This document shows, piece by piece, positions 31,753-41,320 of a DNA stretch of 56,423 bases; the stretch's first letter is position 1; every line of letters begins with the position of its first letter. The translations under genes and the position numbers were made by a program. The notes beneath the pieces were generated by a model. The model was not told the DNA's origin and did not search any database. It saw only the letters and a program-made list of their open reading frames with translations. The DNA is from Peptoniphilus obesi ph1 (GTDB taxonomy: Bacteria; Bacillota; Clostridia; Tissierellales; Peptoniphilaceae): NCBI RefSeq assembly GCF_000311865.1, contig NZ_HE978583.1, positions 88,342-144,764 on the forward strand, written 5' to 3'.

Positions 31753-32889
31753 TTACTCATTTGATTTTAATGACTCTATCATATCAATGTTTTTTAGTTT
31801 CTTATGGAATATTACCATAACTAAAAGGCTGACAACAAATGTTATAAGACCTGCTATGATAAAAGTTTCTATCCCTATTGATGGATCAAACATCATGACA
31901 TTTGGTTCTACAATTTTTAAAACACTGTGGTGGAGTATTGATCCTACGAAGATCCCGATTAATATTCCCAGCAAGGTCAAAACAAAGGATTCTCTATACA
32001 CATACATGGTCATTTCTTTTGGATAGAATCCGAGAACTTTTATTGTTGATAGCTCTCTTTTCCTTTCTTCAATATTTATATTAGTTAAGCTATATAAAAC
32101 TACAACTGCTAGCGTGCTTGAAGCAACGATTACTATTAGCTCAATTTTTGATATCGAATACATAAATTTATTCATTATATTTTTTGCATTTTCAGTATCA
32201 AAACTTGAAAGTACCGCCTTATTTTCTGTGAACTTTGCAGCTAATTTTTGTCTGTCTGACTTATCTAAGTTTAATTTCATAAAGTCTGTATTGCTATTAA
32301 ATTCATAACCAAACAATTTTTCATAATAATCTTTATTCATAAATAAATAATGACCATTACACATTTCACATATTGCTGCTATCTCAACTGTGTGGATTTT
32401 ATCTTCTATGTCTATGATTTCTATGCTATCTCCAACTTTTAAATCTTTTAATTCTGCAAGTTTTGCTGTTATCACTGCTCCTCTTTTTGGAAGATCAATT
32501 TTTTCCTTGGTCTTTCTATCTCTTAAAAGGAAGTAGTCAGATAATTCTTTGTCATCTTCTGGAATTATTAAAGTTAAGTCTTGGTCTATAGCTGGAAATT
32601 TAACCTTGAAATTTTCTTGATAAAATTTTCCATAATCGATTTTTAAACTATCTACATCTTGCCTATAAGATTCATAGGCTTCTGGATCTATTTCTTGGTC
32701 ATAGGATACTGCTAAATTATATTTTTGCAGGCTTTCATATTGGATAAGTTCAATTCCATTTATAGATCTCTTTAGTCCAAAGCCTAAAATTAATAGCGAC
32801 ATGCAGCCCATAACTCCGATAACTGTCATTATCATCCTGCCCTTGTATCTAAATAAGTTTCTAGCAGTTACCTTGTGCAAAAAGCTCAT
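31753..32889 (-). CDS. FtsX-family ABC permease (second permease of the exporter)
   Basis: The 378-residue protein has an N-terminal membrane segment (about 18-38), an extracytoplasmic MacB-like domain (about 45-245) and three C-terminal membrane segments forming the FtsX domain (about 255-365), with ERKRELSTIKVLGFYPKEM between them. It lies 37 nt downstream of the large permease and completes an ATPase-permease-permease set. Such MacB/LolCDE-like systems move lipids, peptides or antimicrobials, or do mechanical work in the envelope. The substrate is unknown. Confidence 0.85.
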   Translation of the reverse strand: MSFLHKVTARNLFRYKGRMIMTVIGVMGCMSLLILGFGLKRSINGIELIQYESLQKYNLAVSYDQEIDPEAYESYRQDVDSLKIDYGKFYQENFKVKFPAIDQDLTLIIPEDDKELSDYFLLRDRKTKEKIDLPKRGAVITAKLAELKDLKVGDSIEIIDIEDKIHTVEIAAICEMCNGHYLFMNKDYYEKLFGYEFNSNTDFMKLNLDKSDRQKLAAKFTENKAVLSSFDTENAKNIMNKFMYSISKIELIVIVASSTLAVVVLYSLTNINIEERKRELSTIKVLGFYPKEMTMYVYRESFVLTLLGILIGIFVGSILHHSVLKIVEPNVMMFDPSIGIETFIIAGLITFVVSLLVMVIFHKKLKNIDMIESLKSNE

Positions 32890-32926
32890 TTTATTCCATA
32901 TTGGACTTATCCTTTCTAGGAAAATC

Positions 32927-35770
32927 CTATTTCCTGATGTCGGCGCTTTTACTCTTAATAAGTTTTGTGTCTTCTTTTAATAGTTTTTTAGCTGCGAGTA
33001 AGGCAGCAAAGGCAGTGAATAACAAGCCAACCAAGATTGATAAAATCATTCTTATTGGGAAAAATCTAATGCTTATTTGATTTTCAAGTATGGTTCCTGT
33101 GAAATATGCATTGGCTATTATATTTGGAAGTATATAAGATCCTAGAATAGAACCAATTAGACCTCCAATAACTGATGCCAAGGCTCCATAGTTAAAATAT
33201 TTTCTTGCAATTTTAGAATTTTCATAGCCCAGTGCCTTGTAGGTTCCTATTGTAATTCTTTGCTCATCTACCATCCTTGTCATGCTGGTAAATGAAACTA
33301 ATAATGCAATTAAAAAGAAGAAAACTGGAAATACTAAGGACAAGGAGTCGACCCTGTCTGAAAAGTCATAGTAATTATTCAGAGCAAAGTTTAAATATCT
33401 AGGACTTATCGAGTAGATAGGTTCTTTTAAAATTCTCATTATTCTTCTTGCATCATCAAGTTTTATTTTTGCATCTGAAATCTCTTGATTTGCTTCAATT
33501 GACTTATCTTGATATTCTTTTTCACCCTTGGCTAGATCCCTTTCTCCCTTGTATAGCTTGCTTTTAGCATCGTCTAGCTTTCCTCTGGCTGATTTATATT
33601 CTTTGTCAAATTCTTCTTCAGATTCTTGATAAGTTTTTAAACCAGCTTCGTATTGGTCTTTTCCACTTTCTAATTTGCCTTTGGACTCTAAATACTTGCC
33701 ATAATTTTCTTGGTATTCTTTTTCGCCCTTGTCATAATCATTTCTTGCTTTTTTTAGTTTCTGATTTGCATCATCTAGCTTGATTTTAGAATCTTCTAGT
33801 TCAGCTTTTCCTTTTTCATACTTTTCTTTTGCCTGATCAATCTTTGCTTTATTTTCTCGATACTTATATTCTCCTTCTTGAGCCTTTTGTTCTGCTTCTG
33901 CTATTTGTTTCTTTCCATCTTCAAGTTGTTCTTTAGATTGGTCAAGTTTTGCTTTTCCAACTTCAAGTTCTTTTGAATTATCTCTTATCTGTCTTATTCC
34001 AGATCTTGCTTCTTTGATTTTTGATTGATAAGCATTTACTGCATCAAGGCTTCTCATGTCAGCTGGAAGTCTAGAAACTGCTTGGTCTAGGCTGGCTTTG
34101 CTAGCATTTGCTACTTGGAGTTTATTATTCAAATCTTTTATTTGTAAATCTAATTCAGATGATTTTGCTTGCATGGCAGAAATTTCTGCATTTATTCTTG
34201 CCCTATCTTCTTCTGATAGGTTTGGATCTTGAAGCTCAGTTTGCTTTAAGGCTATGGCTTGGTCCACTTGTGCCTTTGCTGCATTTAGCTGATCTATTCC
34301 AGCCTTTGCTTGTTCAATTGATGAATTTACTTCTTGGTAGGAAGATAAAAGACTTTTTGCTTGAGCAAGTTGTGAATCTAATTCGTTGATCTTATCTTCA
34401 AGTTGGTTTAAATCAGATGTTGTCATAGATAAAGACCCTGCAAGCTGGTTTATAGCTTGATTTATTTTTTCTTGTCCATCTTTTATTTTCTTATCATTTT
34501 CTTCTATTTCTTTTTGACCATCATTAATTTTTTTCTTGGACTCATCTATTTTTGCCCAGCCTTTTTCGAGTTCATCTCTTCCTTCTCTTAGCTGTTTTTC
34601 GCCCTCATCTATTTGGGTTTTTCCTGACTTTAATTCTCCAAGTCCTTGGTCATATTTACTTTTTCCTTCAAGGTATTGGTCTTGACCTTTTACTATATCT
34701 ACTTTTGCTTGGTCTAGGTCGCTTCTTCCCTTTTTTAATTTTCCATCTGCGTCTGCTAATTCTTTTTCTCCGCTTTCTAAGTCAGATTTAGACTTATATA
34801 ACTTATTTTTTTCCTCATCTAATTTTGACCTAGCATCAGAAGTTTTACTTTCTAGCTCACTTTCTCCACTGGCATAATCTTTTTTGGCCTTGAATAATTT
34901 ATCCTTTGCTTTTTCTAAATCATCCTTACCTTTGACTAGTCTTTCTTCTGCATCATCAATCTTATCTTCTCCACTTTCGATTTCGTCTTCTATGTCTGTT
35001 TTTATGCCATAAAGTCTTTCTTTTGGTCTTTGTTTAAAGAGTATGTCTAGGTCCTCTCTCGCTTCTTCGACTTGGTCCTTATATTCTTGTGAACTAGTTT
35101 TTAACCCTTTTGTGCTTGTTAAAATTATTCTAGCTATTGTCGGATCCATATTGAAATTTTCTGCATCAATATATGCCAATCCGTCTAGACTACCTAATCC
35201 CCTTAAAGAATAACCCCTGAAATCTTTCATTATATTTTGGGCTGAATCAAAAAAGCCAACTATTTTAAATTCATAGCTATTTAATTTATCTTCTTTATCT
35301 TCATCTTCTAATGAAAATTTATTTACTTCCTTATTGAATTTTATTGTTTGACCTATCTTATATCCTTTTTCTTTTAAAACTCTATCTAGGATAATCTCGC
35401 CCGCTTTTGGCGGTCGACCCTCTCTTATGATAGGCATATTAATTTTAAAGGGCATATTAGTAAGCTTTAGCAAAAGAACATCGCCCTTTACTGATAGGTC
35501 TTGGTCATAGGCATATTCCAATTCTTCTATATTATCCAAAGATTCTATCAGTCTTATGTCCTTGTTCTCAAATTCCAAGCTGGAAGTAATCATAATATCT
35601 TCATAATTTTGCTCTTTGACTAATTTATCCAGGCTGTCTCTCATGATTGTTCCTGTTGTTATTAATCCAATAAAAATAAATACTCCCAAGGCAACGATTA
35701 GAAGAATTGATAAGAATCTAGAGTATGATTTTTTTATATCTCTAAATGTATCTTTATTTATTAAATTCAA
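32927..35770 (-). CDS. FtsX-family ABC permease with giant extracellular coiled coil
   Basis: The 947-residue protein has an N-terminal membrane helix (about 19-41) and a MacB-like outer domain (about 45-245). An uninterrupted charged coiled-coil region of over 500 residues follows (about 250-775). Three C-terminal membrane helices form the FtsX domain (about 800-935, with FTSMTRMVDEQRITIGTYKALGY). The coil is built from repeats spaced G-x(2-3)-[EL]L, such as LESGEKEL and LREGRDELEKG, resembling the repeats of YhgE/Pip phage-infection proteins. Ordinary FtsX permeases are 300-850 residues. The gene follows the ATPase by 9 nt. Confidence 0.88.
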   Translation of the reverse strand: MNLINKDTFRDIKKSYSRFLSILLIVALGVFIFIGLITTGTIMRDSLDKLVKEQNYEDIMITSSLEFENKDIRLIESLDNIEELEYAYDQDLSVKGDVLLLKLTNMPFKINMPIIREGRPPKAGEIILDRVLKEKGYKIGQTIKFNKEVNKFSLEDEDKEDKLNSYEFKIVGFFDSAQNIMKDFRGYSLRGLGSLDGLAYIDAENFNMDPTIARIILTSTKGLKTSSQEYKDQVEEAREDLDILFKQRPKERLYGIKTDIEDEIESGEDKIDDAEERLVKGKDDLEKAKDKLFKAKKDYASGESELESKTSDARSKLDEEKNKLYKSKSDLESGEKELADADGKLKKGRSDLDQAKVDIVKGQDQYLEGKSKYDQGLGELKSGKTQIDEGEKQLREGRDELEKGWAKIDESKKKINDGQKEIEENDKKIKDGQEKINQAINQLAGSLSMTTSDLNQLEDKINELDSQLAQAKSLLSSYQEVNSSIEQAKAGIDQLNAAKAQVDQAIALKQTELQDPNLSEEDRARINAEISAMQAKSSELDLQIKDLNNKLQVANASKASLDQAVSRLPADMRSLDAVNAYQSKIKEARSGIRQIRDNSKELEVGKAKLDQSKEQLEDGKKQIAEAEQKAQEGEYKYRENKAKIDQAKEKYEKGKAELEDSKIKLDDANQKLKKARNDYDKGEKEYQENYGKYLESKGKLESGKDQYEAGLKTYQESEEEFDKEYKSARGKLDDAKSKLYKGERDLAKGEKEYQDKSIEANQEISDAKIKLDDARRIMRILKEPIYSISPRYLNFALNNYYDFSDRVDSLSLVFPVFFFLIALLVSFTSMTRMVDEQRITIGTYKALGYENSKIARKYFNYGALASVIGGLIGSILGSYILPNIIANAYFTGTILENQISIRFFPIRMILSILVGLLFTAFAALLAAKKLLKEDTKLIKSKSADIRK

Positions 35771-35779
35771 AACTACCGC

Positions 35780-36481
35780 CTACCATTCTATATCCTCGAT
35801 ATTAGCAGGATTTTCATTTATTTCTATATTTCTTACCTTTGCATCTACAATTTCTATAACCTTATCTGCTGCAGGTGCTATGGCGTGGTTGTGAGTTATT
35901 ATTATTACAGTTGTAGAAAATGTTTTTGTGAGTGATTTTAGTAGGGATAAAACTTGTCTTCCAGTGTTATAGTCAAGTGCTCCTGTTGGTTCGTCGCATA
36001 AAAGTATGCTTGGACTTTTCGCAATTGCTCTTGCTATTGCCACCCTTTGTTGTTCTCCTCCAGATAATTGAGAAGGAAAATTATTCATCCTATCTTTTAG
36101 TCCAACAGATTCTAAAACTTTTTTTGGATCTTTTGAATCTCTAACAATTTGGCTTGCAAGTTCTACATTTTCAAGTGCAGTTAAATTAGGTATTAAATTA
36201 TAAAATTGAAATACAAAACCCATGTCATCTCTTCTATACTTAGTAAGTTCTTTAGAATCCATGTCTGAAATAATTTTATCTCCAATTTTTATTCTTCCAG
36301 AGCTGGCTGTATCCATTCCACCCATAATATTTAAAAGTGTTGACTTACCTGCTCCAGATGGTCCAACAACTAAAGCAAATTCTGCTTCTTCTATATCAAA
36401 GCTTATGTCTTCATTTGCAGTTATTATTGTTTCGCCCATTTTATAATTTTTATATAAATTTCTAACTTCAATAAATGCCAT
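35780..36481 (-). CDS. ABC transporter ATP-binding protein (LolD/MacB type)
   Basis: The 233-residue ATPase has Walker [10 protein letters not shown] (about 39-47), signature LSGGEQQR (about 140-147), Walker [13 protein letters not shown] (about 160-171) and the H-loop TITHNH-like stretch IIITHNH. It energises the two FtsX permeases encoded just downstream. ATG 36481 is chosen because GGTG lies 6 nt upstream; a GTG 9 nt earlier overlaps that site. Confidence 0.93.
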   Translation of the reverse strand: MAFIEVRNLYKNYKMGETIITANEDISFDIEEAEFALVVGPSGAGKSTLLNIMGGMDTASSGRIKIGDKIISDMDSKELTKYRRDDMGFVFQFYNLIPNLTALENVELASQIVRDSKDPKKVLESVGLKDRMNNFPSQLSGGEQQRVAIARAIAKSPSILLCDEPTGALDYNTGRQVLSLLKSLTKTFSTTVIIITHNHAIAPAADKVIEIVDAKVRNIEINENPANIEDIEW

Positions 36482-36620
36482 ATTTTTCACCTAATTTCTT
36501 TTCTTAATTATACCATAATAGATTTTTTCAATTCATTTTTATCCCATTTGCAAGCCATTTTATTATAATTTTTTTACTTTTTTCTAATATGCTATAATAT
36601 GAATATATGGAGGTAATATA

Positions 36621-36836
36621 ATGAAAAAAATAATTAATATTGAAGGCATGTCTTGCGAAAATTGCGTAAAACATGTTACTGAATCACTTGAAAATATAAA
36701 CGAATTAGATAGTGTTAAAGTTTCTTTATTAAGAAATGCTGCAAAAGTTGAATCTAAAGAAGATGTTGAAGATGAAAAACTTAAAAAAGCAATTGAAGAT
36801 GCTGGCTACAAGGTAACTTCTGTTGAAAATGCGTAA
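36621..36836 (+). CDS. Heavy-metal-associated (HMA/CopZ-like) metallochaperone
   Basis: The 71-residue protein is a single HMA domain with the metal-binding motif GMSCENC (about 9-15) and the typical beta-alpha-beta pattern ending EDAGYKVTSVENA. It would bind Cu(I) or a similar soft metal in the cytosol. No copper ATPase or copper repressor lies nearby, so its partner is elsewhere. GGAGG precedes the start and a strong terminator follows. Confidence 0.92.
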   Translation: MKKIINIEGMSCENCVKHVTESLENINELDSVKVSLLRNAAKVESKEDVEDEKLKKAIEDAGYKVTSVENA

Positions 36837-36840
36837 AAAA

Positions 36841-36865
36841 AAAGGGTGAATTATCACCCTTTTTT
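36841..36865 (+). terminator. Terminator of the CopZ-like gene
   Basis: AAAGGGTGA (36841-36849) pairs perfectly with TCACCCTTT (36854-36862), then further Ts. Confidence 0.9.
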
Positions 36866-36934
36866 ATTTGCTTAATGAATTTTTTTTGCTTTTATAGTAA
36901 AGTATAAATAATAAATCAGCAAAGGAGAATTTTA

Positions 36935-37171
36935 ATGAAAAAATTACTACAATATGCCCTTGCATATTTTCCACTATTTATATTATCTGCCATTGTTTAT
37001 ACCCTAGTAGTTTACATAAAAAATGGTCATGTTACTTATGATATTGAATACTTGGTTGGCGTTTTATCTACTATGGCTGTTGCCTATTTTTCTTTAACTC
37101 ATTTGAGTAAGAAAAGACAAAGAGACGAAGCCCAAGCAAAAAAATCAAAAAAGTCTAAGAGAAAAAACTAA
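36935..37171 (+). CDS. Small two-helix membrane protein with a basic tail
   Basis: The 78-residue protein has two predicted membrane segments (about 8-27 and 41-58) and a highly basic C-terminus (KKRQRDEAQAKKSKKSKRKN), probably cytoplasmic by the positive-inside rule. AAAGGAG gives a good ribosome site and TATAAA lies about 30 nt upstream. Its stop codon directly abuts the stop of the convergent ATPase gene. I do not recognise a family. Confidence 0.7.
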   Translation: MKKLLQYALAYFPLFILSAIVYTLVVYIKNGHVTYDIEYLVGVLSTMAVAYFSLTHLSKKRQRDEAQAKKSKKSKRKN

Positions 37172-37894
37172 TTAAAGTATCTTGCTTAAGAAACTTTTAG
37201 TTCTTTCATTTTGTGGGTTATTAAATATTTCATCTGGTGTGTTTGATTCTAAAACCACACCGGAATCTATAAATATTACCCTGTCAGCAACTTCTCTAGC
37301 AAAGCCCATTTCATGAGTTACTATAACCATGGTCATGCCTTCTTGTGCAAGTTGCTTGATTACATCAAGTACTTCTCCGACCATTTCCGGGTCAAGTGCT
37401 GATGTTGGTTCATCAAATAACATAACTTCAGGCTCCATAGCTAGGGCCCTAACTATAGCTATTCTTTGTTGTTGGCCACCAGATAATTTTTTAGGATATT
37501 GGTCCTTTTTATCTTCTAGTCCAACTCTTTTTAATAGGTCTATAGCTTTCTTTTCTGCCTCTTCTTTTGTCATCTTATTTGTAAGAATTGGGGCAAGTGT
37601 TATGTTTTCTAAAACAGTTTTGTGTGGGAATAGGTTGAAAGATTGGAAAACCATTCCCATTTTTTGTCTAACCTTATCTATATCTACTTTTGGATCATTT
37701 ATCTTAACTCCATCAACATAAATTTCTCCACCATTTACTTCTTCAAGTAGGTTGAGACATCTTAAAAAGGTTGATTTACCAGATCCAGATGGTCCTATAA
37801 CAACAAGGACTTCTCCGTCCTTTACTTCTTCATTTATCCCTTTTAAAACTTCTAATTTTCCAAAATTCTTTTTTAGATCTACAGTTTTAATCAT
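37172..37894 (-). CDS. Polar amino acid ABC transporter ATP-binding protein
   Basis: The 240-residue GlnQ-type ATPase has Walker [10 protein letters not shown] (about 32-40), signature LSGGQQQR (about 138-145), Walker [14 protein letters not shown] (about 157-169) and the H-loop VTHEM. It is the last gene of a binding protein-permease-ATPase operon and overlaps the permease by 8 nt. The system imports a polar amino acid; the specificity cannot be read from the sequence. Confidence 0.93.
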   Translation of the reverse strand: MIKTVDLKKNFGKLEVLKGINEEVKDGEVLVVIGPSGSGKSTFLRCLNLLEEVNGGEIYVDGVKINDPKVDIDKVRQKMGMVFQSFNLFPHKTVLENITLAPILTNKMTKEEAEKKAIDLLKRVGLEDKKDQYPKKLSGGQQQRIAIVRALAMEPEVMLFDEPTSALDPEMVGEVLDVIKQLAQEGMTMVIVTHEMGFAREVADRVIFIDSGVVLESNTPDEIFNNPQNERTKSFLSKIL

Positions 37895-38561
37895 TAGCCA
37901 AACTCCTTTCCCATACAGCCATAAGTTTTGATAAGCTTAGGGTCAATATAAGATAGCATATTGCAGCATAGACCATTGGCTTGATTGGCATATAGGTTTG
38001 TGCTTTAACAGCTGTTGCCTTATAAATAATATCTGGCACACCAACCATTATTACAATTGCAGTTTCCTTAATTAGAGCTATAAATTCATTTCCTAGTGAA
38101 GGAAGAATAATTTTTACAGCTTGTGGCAAAATTATATTTTTTAGGGTTTGAGATTTTGTTAGACCAAGCGATCTAGCTGCTTCTGTTTGTCCCTTATCAA
38201 CAGAATTAATACCACCTCTAAAAATTTCTGCAATATATGCTCCGGCGTTTACGATTATAGCAATTGAACAAAGTAATATGGAACTTCTTAAAAATTCCAT
38301 ATCCTTTGGTATAACTGTCTTCAGTCCGAAAAAGATAATTAAAAGTTGAACCATAAGTGGTGTTCCTCTAATAGTTTCTATATAAACTCTAGATATGCCT
38401 CTTAAAACTTTTTTGTTACTAAGTCTCATAGTGGCTATTAAAAGTCCTAAAAGACTTCCAAATACTACGCCTATAAGTGATAGAAGAACTGTAATCCCTA
38501 TTCCTGATAAATAAGCATAGTAGTATTTTCTAATAAAATCTAATTCATTTTGTATAAACAC
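37887..38561 (-). CDS. Polar amino acid ABC transporter permease
   Basis: The 224-residue HisM/GlnP-type permease has about five membrane segments. The EAA loop is [34 protein letters not shown] (about 135-170), which contacts the ATPase. Translation begins at GTG 38561 behind AGGAG with 6-nt spacing. The binding protein gene ends 9 nt upstream. Confidence 0.93.
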   Translation of the reverse strand: MFIQNELDFIRKYYYAYLSGIGITVLLSLIGVVFGSLLGLLIATMRLSNKKVLRGISRVYIETIRGTPLMVQLLIIFFGLKTVIPKDMEFLRSSILLCSIAIIVNAGAYIAEIFRGGINSVDKGQTEAARSLGLTKSQTLKNIILPQAVKIILPSLGNEFIALIKETAIVIMVGVPDIIYKATAVKAQTYMPIKPMVYAAICYLILTLSLSKLMAVWERSLAND

Positions 38562-38570
38562 TATTATCTC

Positions 38571-39428
38571 CTATTTATCTGTTGATAGTTCAAAATATTC
38601 TTTTTCCCAAGCTTTAACTTGGTCATTTTCGTTTAATTTAGTTAATGTTTTATTAATTTGTTCTACAAGTTCTGCATTTCCTTTTTTGATTGCTATTGAA
38701 TAAGCATCTTCTGGTGGAGCTTGTATATCTATAACTTTTAATTCTTTGTGCATTTCTGCAAATTTATTTGCTGGTATACCTGATAAGAAGGCTGCATCAA
38801 ATGTTCCATTTTTAAGTTCCATAATAATGTTGTTATTATCTGGAAGGCCTGTTACAGTAACTCCATTCTTTTCAAAGTTTTCTTTAGCAAAAATTTCTTG
38901 AGTTGATCCAAGTTGAACACCAACAGTAATATTTTTTAAATCATCTATTGTTTTATATTTATCTGCATCTTCAGCTCTAACTAATAAAAGTTGTTCTTGT
39001 GAAGTGTATGGATCTGAAAAATCAACTGCTTCTCTTCTTTCATCTGTTGCAGCCATACCAGCTATAACAAAATCCATCTCATTTGCATTTAGGGCAGCTA
39101 ATAAGCCGTCAAATTGCATATCTTTAATTTTAAGTTCTACACCTAAATCATCTGCTATTGCCTTTGCTATTTCAATATCAACACCGATGATTTCATCTTT
39201 TGAGCCATCAATATCATGCCATTCGTATGGTGGATATTCAGCTGATGTTCCCATTGTGATATATCCTTGTTTTTTAATATCTTCCAGACTTTGACCTGCT
39301 TGTGTTGTAGCTTCTTGGTCGCTAGTTGCATTTGTAGCATCAACATTTTGGTTTGCAGTTGGGTCATTTGCTTTACATCCAACAAGTAATATTCCTAACA
39401 ATAAACTTAAAACTAATATTTTTTTCAT
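38571..39428 (-). CDS. Polar amino acid ABC transporter substrate-binding lipoprotein
   Basis: The 285-residue protein has a lipoprotein signal peptide with lipobox LLVGC (Cys about 17) and a Thr/Gln-rich linker. An SBP_bac_3 domain follows, starting ITMGTSAEYPPYEW (about 56) and containing GVDIEIAKAIADDLG and VDFSDPYTSQEQLL. The conserved Asp/Arg ligand pattern fits amino acids. ATG 39428 follows GAGGAGG. It heads the operon and is preceded by a leader with a possible attenuator peptide. Confidence 0.93.
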   Translation of the reverse strand: MKKILVLSLLLGILLVGCKANDPTANQNVDATNATSDQEATTQAGQSLEDIKKQGYITMGTSAEYPPYEWHDIDGSKDEIIGVDIEIAKAIADDLGVELKIKDMQFDGLLAALNANEMDFVIAGMAATDERREAVDFSDPYTSQEQLLLVRAEDADKYKTIDDLKNITVGVQLGSTQEIFAKENFEKNGVTVTGLPDNNNIIMELKNGTFDAAFLSGIPANKFAEMHKELKVIDIQAPPEDAYSIAIKKGNAELVEQINKTLTKLNENDQVKAWEKEYFELSTDK

Positions 39429-39468
39429 AATTTTCCTCCTCAATTTTTAACTTAAACGACATCATTCT

Positions 39469-39522
39469 TTAGTTAAAAAAGGGCCGCACATTGAGATTTA
39501 TGTGCTTTGTTAAAGCAGTCAA
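39469..39522 (-). CDS. Possible leader peptide of the amino acid transporter operon
   Basis: AGGAGG lies 7 nt before TTG 39522, which opens a 17-codon frame reading MTALTKHINLNVRPFFN and stopping at TAA. A hairpin GCACAT/ATGTGC lies within it, followed by GGCCCTTTTTT, and an alternative GCTTT/AAAGC pairing overlaps it. This is the layout of a translation-controlled attenuator. The frame ends about 40 nt before the lipoprotein start. The role is inferred only. Confidence 0.45.
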   Translation of the reverse strand: MTALTKHINLNVRPFFN

Positions 39523-39547
39523 TTTTCTTCCTCCTCTTAAATATTTT

Positions 39548-39585
39548 TTCCATTATACTCTTTTATTAAACAATATTCAAGATTT
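39548..39585 (-). promoter_or_regulatory. Promoter of the amino acid transporter operon
   Basis: On the minus strand TTGAAT, a 17-bp spacer and TATAAT (the last near 39555), about 30 nt before the leader ORF and 120 nt before the lipoprotein gene. Confidence 0.65.
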
Positions 39586-39701
39586 TTTTACATGATAATT
39601 GACTAAAGTACAATAAATTTAAAACTATATTAAATTTATTTTTATTTCTTATTTTTGTTTTTTATTTGATTTTTGTCTTATAATAAATTTTAGGTGAAAC
39701 A

Positions 39702-40620
39702 ATGATTAAAAAATTATTTATTTTAAGCTCTGCTGCTGGAAAAAAAGACTTTGATAAGTTTGAAAAAGAAATTATAGACTGCTATAAGAAAAATAATAGA
39801 CTGGACGAACTTGAAATTGTTAAAACTAAAAGCAAGAAAGACTTGGAAGATTCTTGCATAAAATTTTTAAATACAGATTTTCCAAATTTTGATAAAAAAA
39901 TTATCTATGCTTGTGGTGGAGATGGTAGCCTAAATGAAATTGCAAATATTATTGCTTCTTCTAAGAATAAGGCTGGACTTGGACTTATACCCATGGGAAC
40001 TGCAAACGACTTTTCTAAAAATTTTGATTATTCAAATTTTTCTTTAGAAGATACTTTTGAACCTGAGCTAAGCAAGATTGATTTGATAAAAATAAACGAC
40101 CGTTATTCTATAAATATCTTTTCGACTGGTTTTGATGCCAAGGTTTTAGACCAGGCTTTAAAACTCTTGGATAAATATGCAAGGCTTTCTAGCCTTGCAT
40201 ATGCTCTTGCTGTTTTAAAAATAATATTTAAGATAAAGGCTTCTAAATTAAAAATCTCTTTTCTTGATGAAAATGATTTAAAAATAGAAAAGGAAAATTC
40301 CTATATTTTTTGCCACTGTTTGCAACGGATCTTATTATGGGTCTGGTTTTAATCCAGCTCCTGATGCAAAAATAGATGATGGTTTTTTGAATTTGCTTTT
40401 GGTTGATGATACCAACCTATTAAATATCATTCCCTTGATAAGAAAGTATAAAAAAGGCAGCCACTTATCTAGCAAGTATGTAGATTATTATCTAGTAAAG
40501 AGTGGACAAATTTCTTCTGATGAAGAGATGCTAATTAATATTGATGGCTACATTATTAAAGACAAAAATATAAATTTTGAGATCGCAGAAGCTGCACTTG
40601 ATTTTCATATAATAAAATAA
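39702..40620 (+). pseudogene. Diacylglycerol/lipid kinase family gene with a frameshift
   Basis: The reading frame from 39702 matches the DagK/YegS lipid kinase family, with GGDGSLNEIANII (about 70-82) and PMGTANDFSKNF (about 94-105). At the T6 run near 40306-40313 the frame breaks. Removing one T restores FATVCNGSYYGSGFNPAPDA, continuing to the stop at 40620, giving about 305 residues, the normal family length. Without correction the product ends at 40352 and lacks the C-terminal domain. It is either a real pseudogene, a slippage-prone phase-variable site or a base-calling error. AGGTG precedes the start. Confidence 0.85.
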
Positions 40621-40640
40621 GGACTCCTGAGAGTCCTTTA
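40619..40640. terminator. Bidirectional terminator between the lipid kinase and nitroreductase genes
   Basis: AAGGACTC (40619-40626) pairs with GAGTCCTT (40631-40638), loop CTGA. T-rich sequence follows on the plus strand and TTATTTTA on the minus strand. Confidence 0.8.
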
Positions 40641-40641
40641 T

Positions 40642-41244
40642 TTATTTAACTATAACTTTTTCGTCTATATCCATTTTTTTCTTTTCTTTTGGTTCTTCAA
40701 TTATATTTCCAAAAACCATTTGAGCTTTTAAAATCCAATCTTTATCAATTCCAAATTTTTCTTTTGTTTCATCATCAATTATTGGATTGTAGTGTTGTAA
40801 ATTTGCTCCAAGGCCAATATCTCTTAATCCCAACCATAGTGCCATGGTTATCAAACCAGAATTTACATCAGACCAAGGGTCTACATTTTCAGCATATTTT
40901 GGATATTTTTCTTTTAATTCTTCATTAACTTTTCCATCTTCAAAAATCAAAATACTTGCAAAAGCATTTTTAAATCCATTTATTTTCTTTTCAGTTTTTT
41001 TGAACTTTTCTTCATCGCCTACTTTTTTTCTCAAAGTTTCCATAACTATTTTTCCCCAAAGATAGTCATGATCTTCTCCAAATAAAAGCACTAGTCTTTG
41101 AGACTGTCCATTATATGAACTTGGAGTGTGGTGGGCGATTTCTTTTATATATGATGCTAATTTTTCCTTGCCTATATCAACGTTTTTATCTAAAGCATAG
41201 ATAGATCTTCTTTTTTTCATCACTTCTAATAAATTTGAATTCAA
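40642..41244 (-). CDS. Nitroreductase family FMN oxidoreductase
   Basis: The 200-residue protein starts with the FMN-binding motif VMKKRRSIYALD (about 8-19) and has HTPSSYNGQSQRLVLL (about 39-54), where other family members bind flavin. The C-terminal GLRDIGLGANLQHYNP (about 138-153) is typical. It resembles the HBN1/YtjD-like group. Such NAD(P)H-dependent enzymes reduce nitro compounds or quinones; the native substrate is unknown. It is a single gene. Confidence 0.88.
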   Translation of the reverse strand: MNSNLLEVMKKRRSIYALDKNVDIGKEKLASYIKEIAHHTPSSYNGQSQRLVLLFGEDHDYLWGKIVMETLRKKVGDEEKFKKTEKKINGFKNAFASILIFEDGKVNEELKEKYPKYAENVDPWSDVNSGLITMALWLGLRDIGLGANLQHYNPIIDDETKEKFGIDKDWILKAQMVFGNIIEEPKEKKKMDIDEKVIVK

Positions 41245-41320
41245 AATATCACATCCTTATTTATTTTTACCCATCTTTTAAATAATTGTATCTTTATATA
41301 TAATATTTGTTGGTGATAAT

